Assembly: GCA_004297485.1 (NCBI GenBank)
Contig: SCTM01000202.1
Location: 1 to 40,173, forward strand
DNA: 40,173 nucleotides
Direction: 5' to 3'
Origin: Rhodospirillaceae bacterium
GTDB taxonomy: Bacteria > Pseudomonadota > Alphaproteobacteria > Rhodospirillales > Rhodospirillaceae
The position numbers and the translations under genes are program-made. Below, piece by piece: positions 29,279-37,209 of the stretch. Every line of letters begins with the position of its first letter. The first letter of the stretch is position 1. The notes under the pieces are model-generated. The model saw only the letters and a program-made list of their open reading frames with translations, searched no databases and had not been told where the DNA came from.

Positions 29279-29363
29279 CCTACCCCAACCCCTTCGCCAT
29301 CACGGACGATAGCCGTCGCGCGAAGGCGGCGGGATCGGGCACCGCTTCGCCTTCGACAATGCG
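29279..29363 (-). repeat. Intact-side copy of the htpG 3' repeat
   Basis: This is the functional 3' end of htpG. It is repeated directly at 27135-27219, 2144 bases away, with about 90 percent identity by eye. Similarity stops abruptly at the htpG stop codon on one side and fades within the coding region on the other. Confidence 0.85.
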
Positions 29364-31247
29364 GGCCTGATCCAGCAGCAGGTGGGCGCTGTCGTCGAAT
29401 GCATCGCCGCTGGCCGTCATCAGGCGCTTGACCAGATCGTGCTTGGGATTGATCTCCAGCACCTTCTTCGTGTTGAGGCCCGCACCCTCGCCGTGCTGTT
29501 TCAACATGCGCGCGAGATGCAAGCTCATGCCGCCGGAATCCGCCACCAGGCACACCGGGCTGCTGGTGAGGCGCGCCGACGTGCGCACGTCGGCGACCGC
29601 TTCGCCCAGGGTCGTCTTGAGCTTCTCGATCAGGTCCTTCACGGCCGCTTCGGCGGCGGGGCCGGCGGTATCATCTTTCGGCTCCTCGGCACCGCCCTTG
29701 ATGCCGGACAGATCGGCGCCCGCTTCGGCGACATTGCGGAACGGCTTTTTGTCATAGGCGCCCACGGACGTTACCCAGAACTCATCGATAGGATCGGTGA
29801 GCAACAGTACTTCCACGCCCTTGGCGACAAAGCCCTCGATCTGCGGGCTGGCCTTCAGGGCCGCGATATTGTCGCCGGTGATGTAGTAGATCGCGTCCTG
29901 ACCTTCCTTCATGCGCCCGGCGTAATCCTTCAGGCTAATGAGCCCATCGCCGTTGGTGGAGGACGCGCGCGTCAACTCCAGTAGTTCCTCGCGGCGTTCA
30001 TAGTCTTCGTAGAGACCTTCCTTGAACACGGGCCCGAAACTGTCCCAGAAGGTCTTGTAGTCATCGACCTTCTCGGCGCGTTCCTTCAGGTCCTTGAGCA
30101 GGCGCTTGACGATGCCGCTTTGAATTTTGCGCAGCGTTGGATTGTCCTGCAGCAGCTCGCGGCTGACGTTGAGCGGCAGATCGGCGGAATCCACCACGCC
30201 GCGCACAAAGCGCAGATAGCGCGGCATGAGTCCTTCCAGCTGATCGGAAATGAATACCCGGTTGACGTAAAGCTTCACGTGGCCCTTGCGTTCCGGGTGG
30301 AACAGGTCGAAGGGCTTTTGCGACGGGACGAACAGCAGCGCCGTGAACTCCACCGCGCCCTCGGCGCGATAATGGAGGGTGTGCCAGGGCTCGTCGAAGG
30401 CATGGCCGACGTGGTGGTAGAATTCCTTGTACTGGTCCGCCGTGATCTCGGTCTTGGGCCGCATCCACAAGGCCGAGGCAGAGTTGAGGGTTTCCGGCTG
30501 GGGCGTTTCGTCTTTATCCTCGCCGCCCTTTTTGTCTTCCCCGTCCTTGGCTTTCTTCTTCAGTGCATCGGGGCCGGGATCGAGAATCACCGGCAGGGCG
30601 ATGTGGTCGGAATAGGTGCGCACAATCTGCTTCAGGCGATGAGATTCGGCGAACTCCACCGCGTCGTCCTTCAGGTGCAGCACGATGCGCGCGCCGCGGG
30701 CCACGTCGTCCTGGGGCGATACGGAGAAGGTGCCGCGACCGTCGCTGGACCACATCCAGCCGTGGGTTTCGCCGGCCTTACGGCTGAACACGTCGACCTT
30801 GTCGGCCACCATGAACGACGAATAGAAGCCGACGCCGAATTGGCCGATCTGGGATACGTCCTTGGCCTTGTCGCCGGACAGGCCCTTGATGAATTCGGCG
30901 GTGCCGGATTTGGCGATGGTCCCCAGGTTGGCGATCAGCTCGTCGTGGTTCATGCCCACGCCGTTGTCGCTGATGGTCAGGGTCTTGGCATCCTTGTCGG
31001 CGACGATGTGGATTTCAAAGGCGCCGCCGCCGTCCTCCAGCAGCTTGCCGTCCGTAAGCGCCGTGTAGCGCAGCTTGTCGCACGAGTCGGACGCGTTGGA
31101 GATCAATTCCCTGAGGAAGATCTCCCGGTTGGAATAAAGGGAGTGGACGACAATATCGAGCAGCTTGGCGACCTCCGCTTGAAACGCGAGGTTCTGTTCG
31201 CCGCTTCCTGTATTGCCGCTCGGGGCGGCTTTCGCTGTCTTGGCCAT
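29280..31247 (-). CDS. htpG: Molecular chaperone HtpG (Hsp90)
   Basis: Cytosolic ATP-dependent chaperone. The N-terminal GHKL ATPase domain shows FLRELISNASDSCDKLR, DNGVGMNHDELI and GQFGVGFYSSFMVADKV. The middle domain begins around NSASALWMRPKTEI and includes YVNRVFISD and RGVVDSADLPLNVSRE. The C-terminal dimerisation domain is complete to AKGLG. At 655 residues it has an ordinary length with an acidic/lysine-rich linker (KKKAKDGEDKKGGEDKDE). Its last 25 codons are duplicated downstream, implying an insertion at its 3' end. Confidence 0.97.
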   Translation of the reverse strand: MAKTAKAAPSGNTGSGEQNLAFQAEVAKLLDIVVHSLYSNREIFLRELISNASDSCDKLRYTALTDGKLLEDGGGAFEIHIVADKDAKTLTISDNGVGMNHDELIANLGTIAKSGTAEFIKGLSGDKAKDVSQIGQFGVGFYSSFMVADKVDVFSRKAGETHGWMWSSDGRGTFSVSPQDDVARGARIVLHLKDDAVEFAESHRLKQIVRTYSDHIALPVILDPGPDALKKKAKDGEDKKGGEDKDETPQPETLNSASALWMRPKTEITADQYKEFYHHVGHAFDEPWHTLHYRAEGAVEFTALLFVPSQKPFDLFHPERKGHVKLYVNRVFISDQLEGLMPRYLRFVRGVVDSADLPLNVSRELLQDNPTLRKIQSGIVKRLLKDLKERAEKVDDYKTFWDSFGPVFKEGLYEDYERREELLELTRASSTNGDGLISLKDYAGRMKEGQDAIYYITGDNIAALKASPQIEGFVAKGVEVLLLTDPIDEFWVTSVGAYDKKPFRNVAEAGADLSGIKGGAEEPKDDTAGPAAEAAVKDLIEKLKTTLGEAVADVRTSARLTSSPVCLVADSGGMSLHLARMLKQHGEGAGLNTKKVLEINPKHDLVKRLMTASGDAFDDSAHLLLDQARIVEGEAVPDPAAFARRLSSVMAKGLG

Positions 31248-31328
31248 GGCTTGAACGCGATCTCCGGTCGATGGAATGTTGTCCGATGGGCAAGGCGCAC
31301 CGTCCGGCGCGTCAACCTGCCGTACTGC

Positions 31329-31357
31329 AGATATTGCGTGCGGACCCGTCTGACAAG
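31329..31357 (-). promoter_or_regulatory. Candidate heat-shock sigma-32 promoter of htpG
   Basis: On the minus strand, CTTG (31357-31354) is followed after 18 bases by AATATCT (31335-31329). The alphaproteobacterial sigma-32 pattern is CTTG, 17-18 bases, then CYTATNT; here the TAT-N-T part matches. The start would lie about 75 bases before the ATG. Heat-shock control of htpG is usual, but this match is partial. Confidence 0.35.
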
Positions 31358-31413
31358 TCCTCTCGCTCAGATTCCCGTGCTGTCAAGGATGGGCTGAGGG
31401 TGATGACAGTTAT

Positions 31414-31427
31414 TTGATCAGGATCAA
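31414..31427 (+). promoter_or_regulatory. Perfect FNR/FixK-type box upstream of the hibernation factor
   Basis: TTGATCAGGATCAA matches TTGAT-N4-ATCAA exactly. For a plus-strand promoter a class II geometry puts the start near 31462; CATCAT (31451-31456) lies at the expected -10 place with four of six matches, leaving a leader of about 167 bases before hpf. The site is symmetrical, so action toward htpG cannot be excluded, but the -10 match there is weaker. The leader also holds the palindrome TCTCA-CGT-TGAGA (31504-31516). Confidence 0.7.
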
Positions 31428-31628
31428 CGCTTGAAGCGGCCGGTCCGGACCATCATACTTCTCCACGGTGCGGATGATATCCATGAGCGGATACCCATAT
31501 ATATCTCACGTTGAGAGATTGACGGCGCGGTGCCTCGGGGCCCGTTCCCCGGCCCGCATCCACGCGCCATTCCGCACCGACTGCCTCGTGCCGAATCTTC
31601 CGCTGCAACATCAATCGCGGAGTCTTTC

Positions 31629-32030
31629 ATGCAAATCCCCGTCCATATCGCCTTTCACGGAATCGACAAATCCGATGCGGTCGAAAGCCGCATCCACACC
31701 AAGGTTGCCAAGCTGGAGCACTACTTTGACCGCATCACCAGCTGCCGGGTAACGGTGGAACGCCATCACCGCAGCCGGTCGAATTTGAAGGTCAACGACC
31801 AGCCGTTCCACGTCTCGATCGTTCTTGGTGTGCCGGGCGAAGACCTTGTCGTGAAACGCGATCCCAAGGACCCGGCGGTATTGAAGGACCATGAGGATAT
31901 CCAGATCGCCCTGCGCGATGCTTTCGCCGTCATGGAACGGCGGCTCAAGGAATACGTGAACCGGCGTTGGCGTGACGGACGTCATAACGGACACGACGTG
32001 GCGGTTGAGGAAGACGTCGTTACATCTTGA
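31629..32030 (+). CDS. hpf: Ribosome hibernation-promoting factor, short HPF/RaiA family
   Basis: Small protein expected to bind the 30S decoding region and silence ribosomes in stationary or low-energy states. The core (MQIPVHIAFHGIDKSDAVESRI, quoted here in part as IPVHIAFHGIDKSDAVE) and the basic helix MERRLKEYVNRRWRD are typical. At 133 residues it lacks the C-terminal dimerisation domain of long HPF. GGAG lies six bases before ATG 31629. A perfect FNR-type box upstream suggests induction when oxygen falls. Confidence 0.82.
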   Translation: MQIPVHIAFHGIDKSDAVESRIHTKVAKLEHYFDRITSCRVTVERHHRSRSNLKVNDQPFHVSIVLGVPGEDLVVKRDPKDPAVLKDHEDIQIALRDAFAVMERRLKEYVNRRWRDGRHNGHDVAVEEDVVTS

Positions 32031-32074
32031 GGTCAGGCTGCCGTTTGACGTCGATGATGCGAATGATCTTCAGT

Positions 32075-32199
32075 CGTCGTTCCCGCGCTTGTCGCGGGAA
32101 TCCAGAGTTGCGAAGCAATGAGGCTGCCGAGAAACCGCCGCTTTCGGCAGCATACCGAGTGACAAGCTCTGGGTCCCCGGAACACGTCCGGGGACGACG
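32075..32199. repeat. REP-like extragenic palindromic element, first copy
   Basis: Three perfect stems follow each other: 32080-32087 with 32093-32100 (TTCCCGCG), 32123-32130 with 32144-32151 (GCTGCCGA), and 32173-32181 with 32187-32195 (GTCCCCGGA). The unit begins CGTCGTT and ends GGACGACGG, so its ends mirror each other. It fills the gap between hpf and the helicase gene. The TTCCCGCG-loop-CGCGGGAATCC head is a form I recall as common in proteobacterial intergenic palindromes. A related unit is at 38083-38173. Confidence 0.75.
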
Positions 32200-32208
32200 G
32201 TGGAGGAG

Positions 32209-34728
32209 ATGACGACGTCGGGTTCCGGCGTCGTCACCGCCGTGCTGGGCCCCACCAACACGGGCAAGACCTATCTCGCCATGGACCGGATGCTCGGTCA
32301 TGCCACCGGCATGATCGGCTTTCCCCTGCGCCTGCTGGCGCGTGAGAACTACGACCGCGTTGTCCGCGCCAAAGGCGCGGGCGCGGTGGCGCTCATCACC
32401 GGCGAGGAGAAAATCATCCCTGCTGCGCCGCGCTATTACATCTGTACCGTTGAAAGCATGCCCGTGGATCGGGACGTGGCGTTCCTGGCCGTGGACGAAA
32501 TTCAACTCGCGGCGGATGTGGATCGCGGCCACGTATTCACCGACCGCTTGCTCCATGCGCGCGGCCGCATCGAGACCATGTTCCTGGGGGCGGAAACCAT
32601 CCGGCCGCTGATCCGCAAATTGGTGCCCGGCGTGCAGTTCGTCACCCGGCCACGCTTTTCCAAGCTGGTCTATACCGGCCCAAAGAAACTCACCCGTCTG
32701 CCCCGGCGTTCGGCGGTGGTGGCGTTTTCCGTTTCCGAAGTCTACGGCATCGCCGAATTGATTCGCCGTCATCGCGGCGGTGCTGCGGTGGTTATGGGCG
32801 CGTTGTCGCCGCGCACCCGCAATGCCCAGGTTTCGCTCTATCAGAATGGCGACGTGGACTACATGGTGGCGACGGACGCCATCGGGATGGGCCTCAACAT
32901 GGATGTGGACCATGTGGCCTTCGCCTCCACCAGCAAGTTCGACGGCCACGCACCGCGCGCATTGGTGGCGACGGAGATGGCGCAGATCGCAGGGCGCGCC
33001 GGACGCCACATGAACGACGGCACCTTTGGCGTCACCGCCGATGTTCCCGGCATTGACCCGGATATCATCGCCCGCGTTGAGAGCCACGAATTCCCGCCGC
33101 TCAACGCCCTCTTCTGGCGCAACACCGATCTGCGGTTTACGTCGGTCGATGCTCTGCGTAGCTCCTTGCGAATTATGCCGCCGATGCGGGGCCTGACGCG
33201 GCCGCCACCGTCGGAGGACCAGCTGATCCTCGACGCCATGCTCAAGGACACGGCGGTTTATGAGCGGGCGCGGGACCCGGCCCGCATTCGCATGTTGTGG
33301 GAGGTGGCCCAGGTGCCGGACTTCCGCAAGCTCAAGGCGGAGCAGCACGCCCGCCTCATGATCCAGGTCTACACCCATCTCACGGAAAACGACGAAGTGT
33401 TGCCGGAAGATTGGGTGGCCGCGCAGGTGGCGCGCATCGACCGCACCGATGGCGACATCCATGCGCTTATGGATCGCATCGCCGCCACGCGGGTGTGGAC
33501 CTATATCTCTCATCGCAATGCGTGGCTTGCCGATGCCCTCGGTTGGCAGGAACGCACGCGGCAGATCGAGGATCGCTTGTCCGATGCTCTGCATGAAAAA
33601 CTCACGCAGCAATTCGTGGACCGGCGCACCGCTCATCTGGTGAAGCGGCTGCGCGGCGACGACGTGCTTGATGCGGCGATCGCCGACGATGGGCTGGTGG
33701 AAGTGGACGGCCATCGCCTCGGTCATCTGGAGGGCTTGCGGTTTCGTCCCGACCGCACCGGCTTGCGCACCGCCGATCGCGCCGTGGTGAACGCGGCGGC
33801 GGCGGCCCTGCGGCCGGTGCTGGCATTGCGGACCGCGGCCATTGTGGCGGCGGGCGACGACGCCTTTTCCCTCGACGACCAAGCCCGCCTCGTCTGGCGG
33901 AACGAAGCCATCGCCGTGCTGGAACCCGGCTCCGAACGGCTGAAGCCGTCGATCCAGATTCTCTGCGACGAGCGTCTGGAATCAACCGATCGGATACGGA
34001 TCGAAACGCGATTGCGTGTCTGGCTTGTGGCACATATCGGCGCGGTCCTCCGCCCGCTTGTTACGGCGACGGATGTCCCCACGACGGCCGCCGTGACGGC
34101 ATCGGTACGCGGAATCGTCTTTCAACTGGCGGAGAACACGGGCGCCGTGCCCCGCGCCGCCGTTGAGCCGCAGCTCATGGCCCTGTCGACGCCGGAACGG
34201 GAAACCCTCGCCCGGCTCGGAATCCGTTTTGGCGTGGACTATGTTTTCATGCCGGCCTTGATGAAGGCGGCACCCATCCGTTTGCGGGGCCAATTGTGGA
34301 TCGCGGCTCATCGGGCATCTGCGGATTTAACTCCGGCCTTGCCGCCGCCGGGCCGCGTCACATTTCCCGCCGCGCCGGGAACGCCTGAGAGTTTCATGAC
34401 CGGCTGCGGCTATCGCGCCATCGCCGGGACGGCCTACCGCCTCGACATGCTGGAGCGCTTCGCGGCGGTCGCGCGGCGCCTGGCGCGGGAGAAAGTGAAA
34501 GTTCTGCCGCCGGTGCATCTTTCGCTCCTCGGTGTCTCCGCCGAGGGCGCGGTGCCGGTGCTGCAAGCGTTGGGCTTCAAGGCGAAAGTGGACGAGACCG
34601 GTCTTGCGTTTACCCCGCGCCGCGATCGCATGGCTCAGCGCACACGCAAGGGCTTTGCACCGCCGCCGGTGGTGACAGTGCGCGACGACTCGCCCTTTGC
34701 CAAGCTGCGTGCGCTGATCCCTTCCTAA
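32209..34728 (+). CDS. SUV3-like DEAD/DEAH-box superfamily 2 helicase
   Basis: Large ATP-dependent RNA helicase related to mitochondrial SUV3. Walker A is GPTNTGKT (14-21), motif II is DEIQ (96-99), VGxxxP-like motif III is replaced by FLGAETI, and motif VI is QIAGRAGR. The helicase core takes the first half; the rest contains helical parts ending with the conserved SPFAKLRALI tail. Length 839 residues. Start ATG 32209 sits two bases behind GGAGGAG, unusually close; GTG 32200 is an alternative. It is followed by the S4 protein gene after 10 bases, so they likely form an operon. Confidence 0.88.
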   Translation: MTTSGSGVVTAVLGPTNTGKTYLAMDRMLGHATGMIGFPLRLLARENYDRVVRAKGAGAVALITGEEKIIPAAPRYYICTVESMPVDRDVAFLAVDEIQLAADVDRGHVFTDRLLHARGRIETMFLGAETIRPLIRKLVPGVQFVTRPRFSKLVYTGPKKLTRLPRRSAVVAFSVSEVYGIAELIRRHRGGAAVVMGALSPRTRNAQVSLYQNGDVDYMVATDAIGMGLNMDVDHVAFASTSKFDGHAPRALVATEMAQIAGRAGRHMNDGTFGVTADVPGIDPDIIARVESHEFPPLNALFWRNTDLRFTSVDALRSSLRIMPPMRGLTRPPPSEDQLILDAMLKDTAVYERARDPARIRMLWEVAQVPDFRKLKAEQHARLMIQVYTHLTENDEVLPEDWVAAQVARIDRTDGDIHALMDRIAATRVWTYISHRNAWLADALGWQERTRQIEDRLSDALHEKLTQQFVDRRTAHLVKRLRGDDVLDAAIADDGLVEVDGHRLGHLEGLRFRPDRTGLRTADRAVVNAAAAALRPVLALRTAAIVAAGDDAFSLDDQARLVWRNEAIAVLEPGSERLKPSIQILCDERLESTDRIRIETRLRVWLVAHIGAVLRPLVTATDVPTTAAVTASVRGIVFQLAENTGAVPRAAVEPQLMALSTPERETLARLGIRFGVDYVFMPALMKAAPIRLRGQLWIAAHRASADLTPALPPPGRVTFPAAPGTPESFMTGCGYRAIAGTAYRLDMLERFAAVARRLAREKVKVLPPVHLSLLGVSAEGAVPVLQALGFKAKVDETGLAFTPRRDRMAQRTRKGFAPPPVVTVRDDSPFAKLRALIPS

Positions 34729-34738
34729 CGAGGTGCTC

Positions 34739-35080
34739 ATGACTTCTCCCAGTCTGCGTCTCGACAAATGGCTGTGGTTCGCGCGTTTCGTCAAAACCCG
34801 TGCCGACGCGCAGAAGATCATCGAGCGCGGGCAGATCACGCTCAATGATCGTGTCGTGGAGAAAACCAGTACGGTCGTGCGCCCCGGCGACGTATTGACC
34901 ATCGTTCTGGCAAGCGTCCGGCATGTGGTGACGGTGGAAGCGCTCGGTGTTCGCCGCGGCCCCGCACCGGAAGCGCAAGCTCTTTACACGCGCCTGAAAC
35001 CACTCGAACGCCTGGGCTTCGAGGATGCGGCATTGCCGCTGCATCCGGCGTCGGGGTCCGCGCGCCGCCGTTCGTTTTGA
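34739..35080 (+). CDS. S4-domain RNA-binding protein, Hsp15/HslR-like
   Basis: Small cytoplasmic protein with an S4 RNA-binding domain at about residues 6-60 (LRLDKWLWFARFVKTRADAQKII, cited by its ends LRLDKWLWFAR and DAQKII). Hsp15-like proteins bind stalled 50S subunits carrying peptidyl-tRNA. The C-terminus is basic (SARRRSF). GAGG five bases before ATG 34739 gives the start. It lies 10 bases after the helicase gene and its stop is one base from the convergent methyltransferase stop. Confidence 0.88.
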   Translation: MTSPSLRLDKWLWFARFVKTRADAQKIIERGQITLNDRVVEKTSTVVRPGDVLTIVLASVRHVVTVEALGVRRGPAPEAQALYTRLKPLERLGFEDAALPLHPASGSARRRSF

Positions 35081-35081
35081 C

Positions 35082-35717
35082 CTAACCCGTCTTCCGAAAC
35101 GCGAGAATGTGATTGTTCGCCGGCATGGGCGTTGTGGCCATGTGGTCGAAGCCTGATGTCTTGGCGACGGTCGCGAGGTCCGTCACATCGCGTATGCCCC
35201 ACCGCGGATTGCGGGCGCGCAGGGATTGATCGAAGACGCGGTTGCTGTCCGCCTGGAAGTCTCCGGCGATCAGATAGGGGCCGTAGGTGATCAGCAACCC
35301 GCCTGCCGGCAGAATTCGTCCCGCTCCGGCAAACAGGGCCAAGGTCGCCTCCCACGGTGAGATGTGAATCATGTTGATGCACACGACCGCATCGGCGCGG
35401 CCGACCGGCCACGGATCCGCCGTGACGTCGAGAACCACCGGTGCGGCCAGATTGGAAAGTCCGGCGGCGGTTACCAGGGCCGCCATCTCGGCGCAGCCCT
35501 GCGCGCTCGCTTCGGTCGGCTGCCAGCGGTATTGGGGCAGGGCGCGTGCGAATACGCTCGCGTGATACCCGGCGCCCGAAGCGACCTCGACCACCAGCCC
35601 GCCCGCAGGCAAGGCGGGCACAAACAGGGTCCGCAGGACCGCGAGGATGGGCTCGGCATTGCGCAGGGTGGCCGGCGAAACCCCGGCCATGGCCGCCCGC
35701 CAGGCGTCGGAATTCAT
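35082..35717 (-). CDS. DUF938 family SAM-dependent methyltransferase-like protein
   Basis: Rossmann-fold methyltransferase-like protein of the DUF938 family. The SAM-binding motif I is VVEVASGAGYHA, followed by QPTEASAQGC and INMIHISPWEAT, the family signatures; YGPYLIAGDFQADSNRVFDQSL also belongs to it, named here by its parts GPYLIAG and NRVFDQSL. GGGGAGG seven bases before ATG 35717 fixes the start; the longer frame to 35747 would include it. The substrate is unknown. It is opposite in strand to the S4 and fdxA genes that flank it. Confidence 0.85.
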   Translation of the reverse strand: MNSDAWRAAMAGVSPATLRNAEPILAVLRTLFVPALPAGGLVVEVASGAGYHASVFARALPQYRWQPTEASAQGCAEMAALVTAAGLSNLAAPVVLDVTADPWPVGRADAVVCINMIHISPWEATLALFAGAGRILPAGGLLITYGPYLIAGDFQADSNRVFDQSLRARNPRWGIRDVTDLATVAKTSGFDHMATTPMPANNHILAFRKTG

Positions 35718-35902
35718 TGGCGCCTCCCCATATTTCGGGTTCCACATATTGACGCCCCGCTTGACGCCCCGGCGGAAAATCGAATACAGGGGCCGGTATC
35801 AAATGTCGCCGGTTTCCGGTGGCCCGGTCCCGACGCCTGGATTGGCGAGCGTGGGGGTGAATTCGGTCCACCGCAGAGGGGCGACCCCCCGGAGGGTTTA
35901 CG

Positions 35903-36238
35903 ATGGCGTATGTGGTTGTCGAAGCTTGCATCAAGTGCAAGTTCATGGATTGCGTCGAAGTCTGTCCGGTGGACTGCTTCTATGAAGGCGAGAATATGCT
36001 CGTCATCCACCCTGACGAGTGTATCGATTGCGGCGTCTGCGAACCGGAGTGCCCGGCCGAGGCGATCGTACCCGACTCGGATGAGAGCGCCGCCGCCTGG
36101 CTGCCCCTCAATACCGAGTACGCCAACAAGTGGCCGAACATCACGGCCAAAGGCGAAAGCCCGGCCGATGCCGAGGAATGGAAAGGCAAAGCCGATAAGA
36201 AACAGTACTTTAGCGAGAATCCCGGAAGCGGAAGCTGA
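35903..36238 (+). CDS. fdxA: 7Fe ferredoxin FdxA
   Basis: Small electron carrier with one [3Fe-4S] and one [4Fe-4S] cluster. By comparison with Azotobacter ferredoxin I the 3Fe ligands are cysteines 9, 17 and 50 and the 4Fe ligands 21, 40, 43 and 46; cysteines 12 and 25 are extra, also as in that family. The remaining C-terminal half is the usual helical extension. GGAGG six bases upstream supports ATG 35903. Position before carD is a conserved pairing I recall in alphaproteobacteria. A strong terminator follows it. Confidence 0.96.
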   Translation: MAYVVVEACIKCKFMDCVEVCPVDCFYEGENMLVIHPDECIDCGVCEPECPAEAIVPDSDESAAAWLPLNTEYANKWPNITAKGESPADAEEWKGKADKKQYFSENPGSGS

Positions 36239-36328
36239 GCTTAAAGTAGAACTTTAACAAGGTTCGCGCACGGGTTTTGGCGGCTTTTGCCTGTATTTAC
36301 CTCGTATTTTGTGATACATATCTTATCG

Positions 36329-36362
36329 ATCCGTCGGGAAGCCTCGGCGGATTATTTTTTCT
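36329..36362 (+). terminator. Rho-independent terminator of fdxA
   Basis: ATCCGTCGGG pairs with the arm ending CGGCGGAT (36329-36352, with G-T pairs) and is followed by TATTTTTTCT. The T-run is the strongest in the window. It ends fdxA transcription before carD. Confidence 0.8.
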
Positions 36363-36384
36363 CTCGTCCGTCGCCGCACCTTAT

Positions 36385-36410
36385 CGCTGTAACTGATTGA
36401 TATTACAGCG
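36385..36410. promoter_or_regulatory. Operator-like perfect inverted repeat upstream of carD
   Basis: CGCTGTAA (36385-36392) and TTACAGCG (36403-36410) are exact inverted repeats with a 10-base AT-rich spacer. The centre-to-centre distance of 18 bases would put both arms on nearly one face of the helix. It lies just after the fdxA terminator, where the carD promoter is expected. No known alphaproteobacterial regulator consensus that I recall fits. Confidence 0.45.
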
Positions 36411-36618
36411 CGTTATGCGGCTCGACCAGGCGGGAACGGCGCAAGTTTACCCAGCCCCGGGGTTAACAAAAGGGCGGGTAAGTCCGAGCCATGAGGAGAG
36501 CCGGACCCGTAGGCGCGGGGCCGGCCGGTTGGGGAACCGGGCTCGTTTGCGCTGCAAGGCTTTCACTCGGTCAGCGCACGCGTCGGCGCCGGCCCATGGG
36601 AATGGAGACGGTTTGACT

Positions 36619-37209
36619 ATGCCCAAGGCAGCAACACCCGCCAAAGGCCTGGCGACAGCTAAGGCCCTGACAACTGCAAAGAGCCCCACAACAACAAAAA
36701 TCATAAAGGACGCAAAAAGCGTGACCCCTTTTTCTAACGGTGACTTCGTTGTTTATCCCGCCCACGGCGTGGGCAAGGTAACCAGTATCGAGACCCAGAC
36801 CATTGCCGGTCAGAAGGTCGAGCTGTTCGTCATCAGCTTTGAACGCGACCGCATGACCCTCCGTGTGCCCGTGCGCAAAGTGGAGAATTCCGGCCTGCGT
36901 AAGCTGTCGACCCGCAAAGTGATGGAAGCTGCGTTGACCACCCTCAAGGGCCGCGCCCGTGTGAAGCGCGCCATGTGGAGCCGCCGCGCCCAGGAATACG
37001 AGGCCAAGATCAATTCCGGCGATCCGGTATCCATTGCCGAGGTCGTGCGCGACCTGCATCGCGGCGCCAGCCAGCCGGAACAGTCTTACAGCGAACGCCA
37101 GATCTATGAGCAGGCGCTCGAGCGCCTCGCCCATGAAGTGGCGGCGGTGGAGAAGATCAAGCCGGAAGCGGCAACCGCCAAGCTGGAAAAGCTTTTGAAC
37201 GCCGCGTGA
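36619..37209 (+). CDS. carD: CarD family transcriptional regulator
   Basis: RNA polymerase-binding regulator that stabilises open promoter complexes. After a lysine/alanine/threonine-rich N-terminal extension (about residues 1-38) comes the Tudor-like RNAP interaction domain (FSNGDFVVYPAHGVGKVTSIE region) and then the helical CarD C-terminal domain with YSERQIYEQALERLAHE. GGAGA lies 10 bases before ATG 36619. Length is 196 residues. The last bases (GTGA) overlap the start of the SNase-fold gene. Confidence 0.92.
   Translation: MPKAATPAKGLATAKALTTAKSPTTTKIIKDAKSVTPFSNGDFVVYPAHGVGKVTSIETQTIAGQKVELFVISFERDRMTLRVPVRKVENSGLRKLSTRKVMEAALTTLKGRARVKRAMWSRRAQEYEAKINSGDPVSIAEVVRDLHRGASQPEQSYSERQIYEQALERLAHEVAAVEKIKPEAATAKLEKLLNAA

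Larger units (their letters stand above)
36239..36618. other. fdxA-carD intergenic region and carD leader
   Basis: No gene is seen. It contains the fdxA terminator (36329-36362), a perfect inverted repeat (36385-36410) and then about 200 bases of GC-rich sequence before ATG 36619. An open frame starting at 36397 joins carD in frame, but its first 74 residues are arginine-rich and unlike CarD. Confidence 0.5.

Noticed and set aside
31424-31630. 68-codon minus-strand frame between htpG and hpf
   Set aside because: Overlaps the FNR-type box, lacks a ribosome site and shows no protein features.
32020-33882. 620-codon minus-strand frame opposite the helicase
   Set aside because: Same shadow effect; low-complexity composition with no domain, and the plus strand carries intact helicase motifs.
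36397-36618. 74-residue N-terminal extension of CarD
   Set aside because: Arginine-rich and unlike CarD; ATG 36619 has a ribosome site and a normal CarD start follows.
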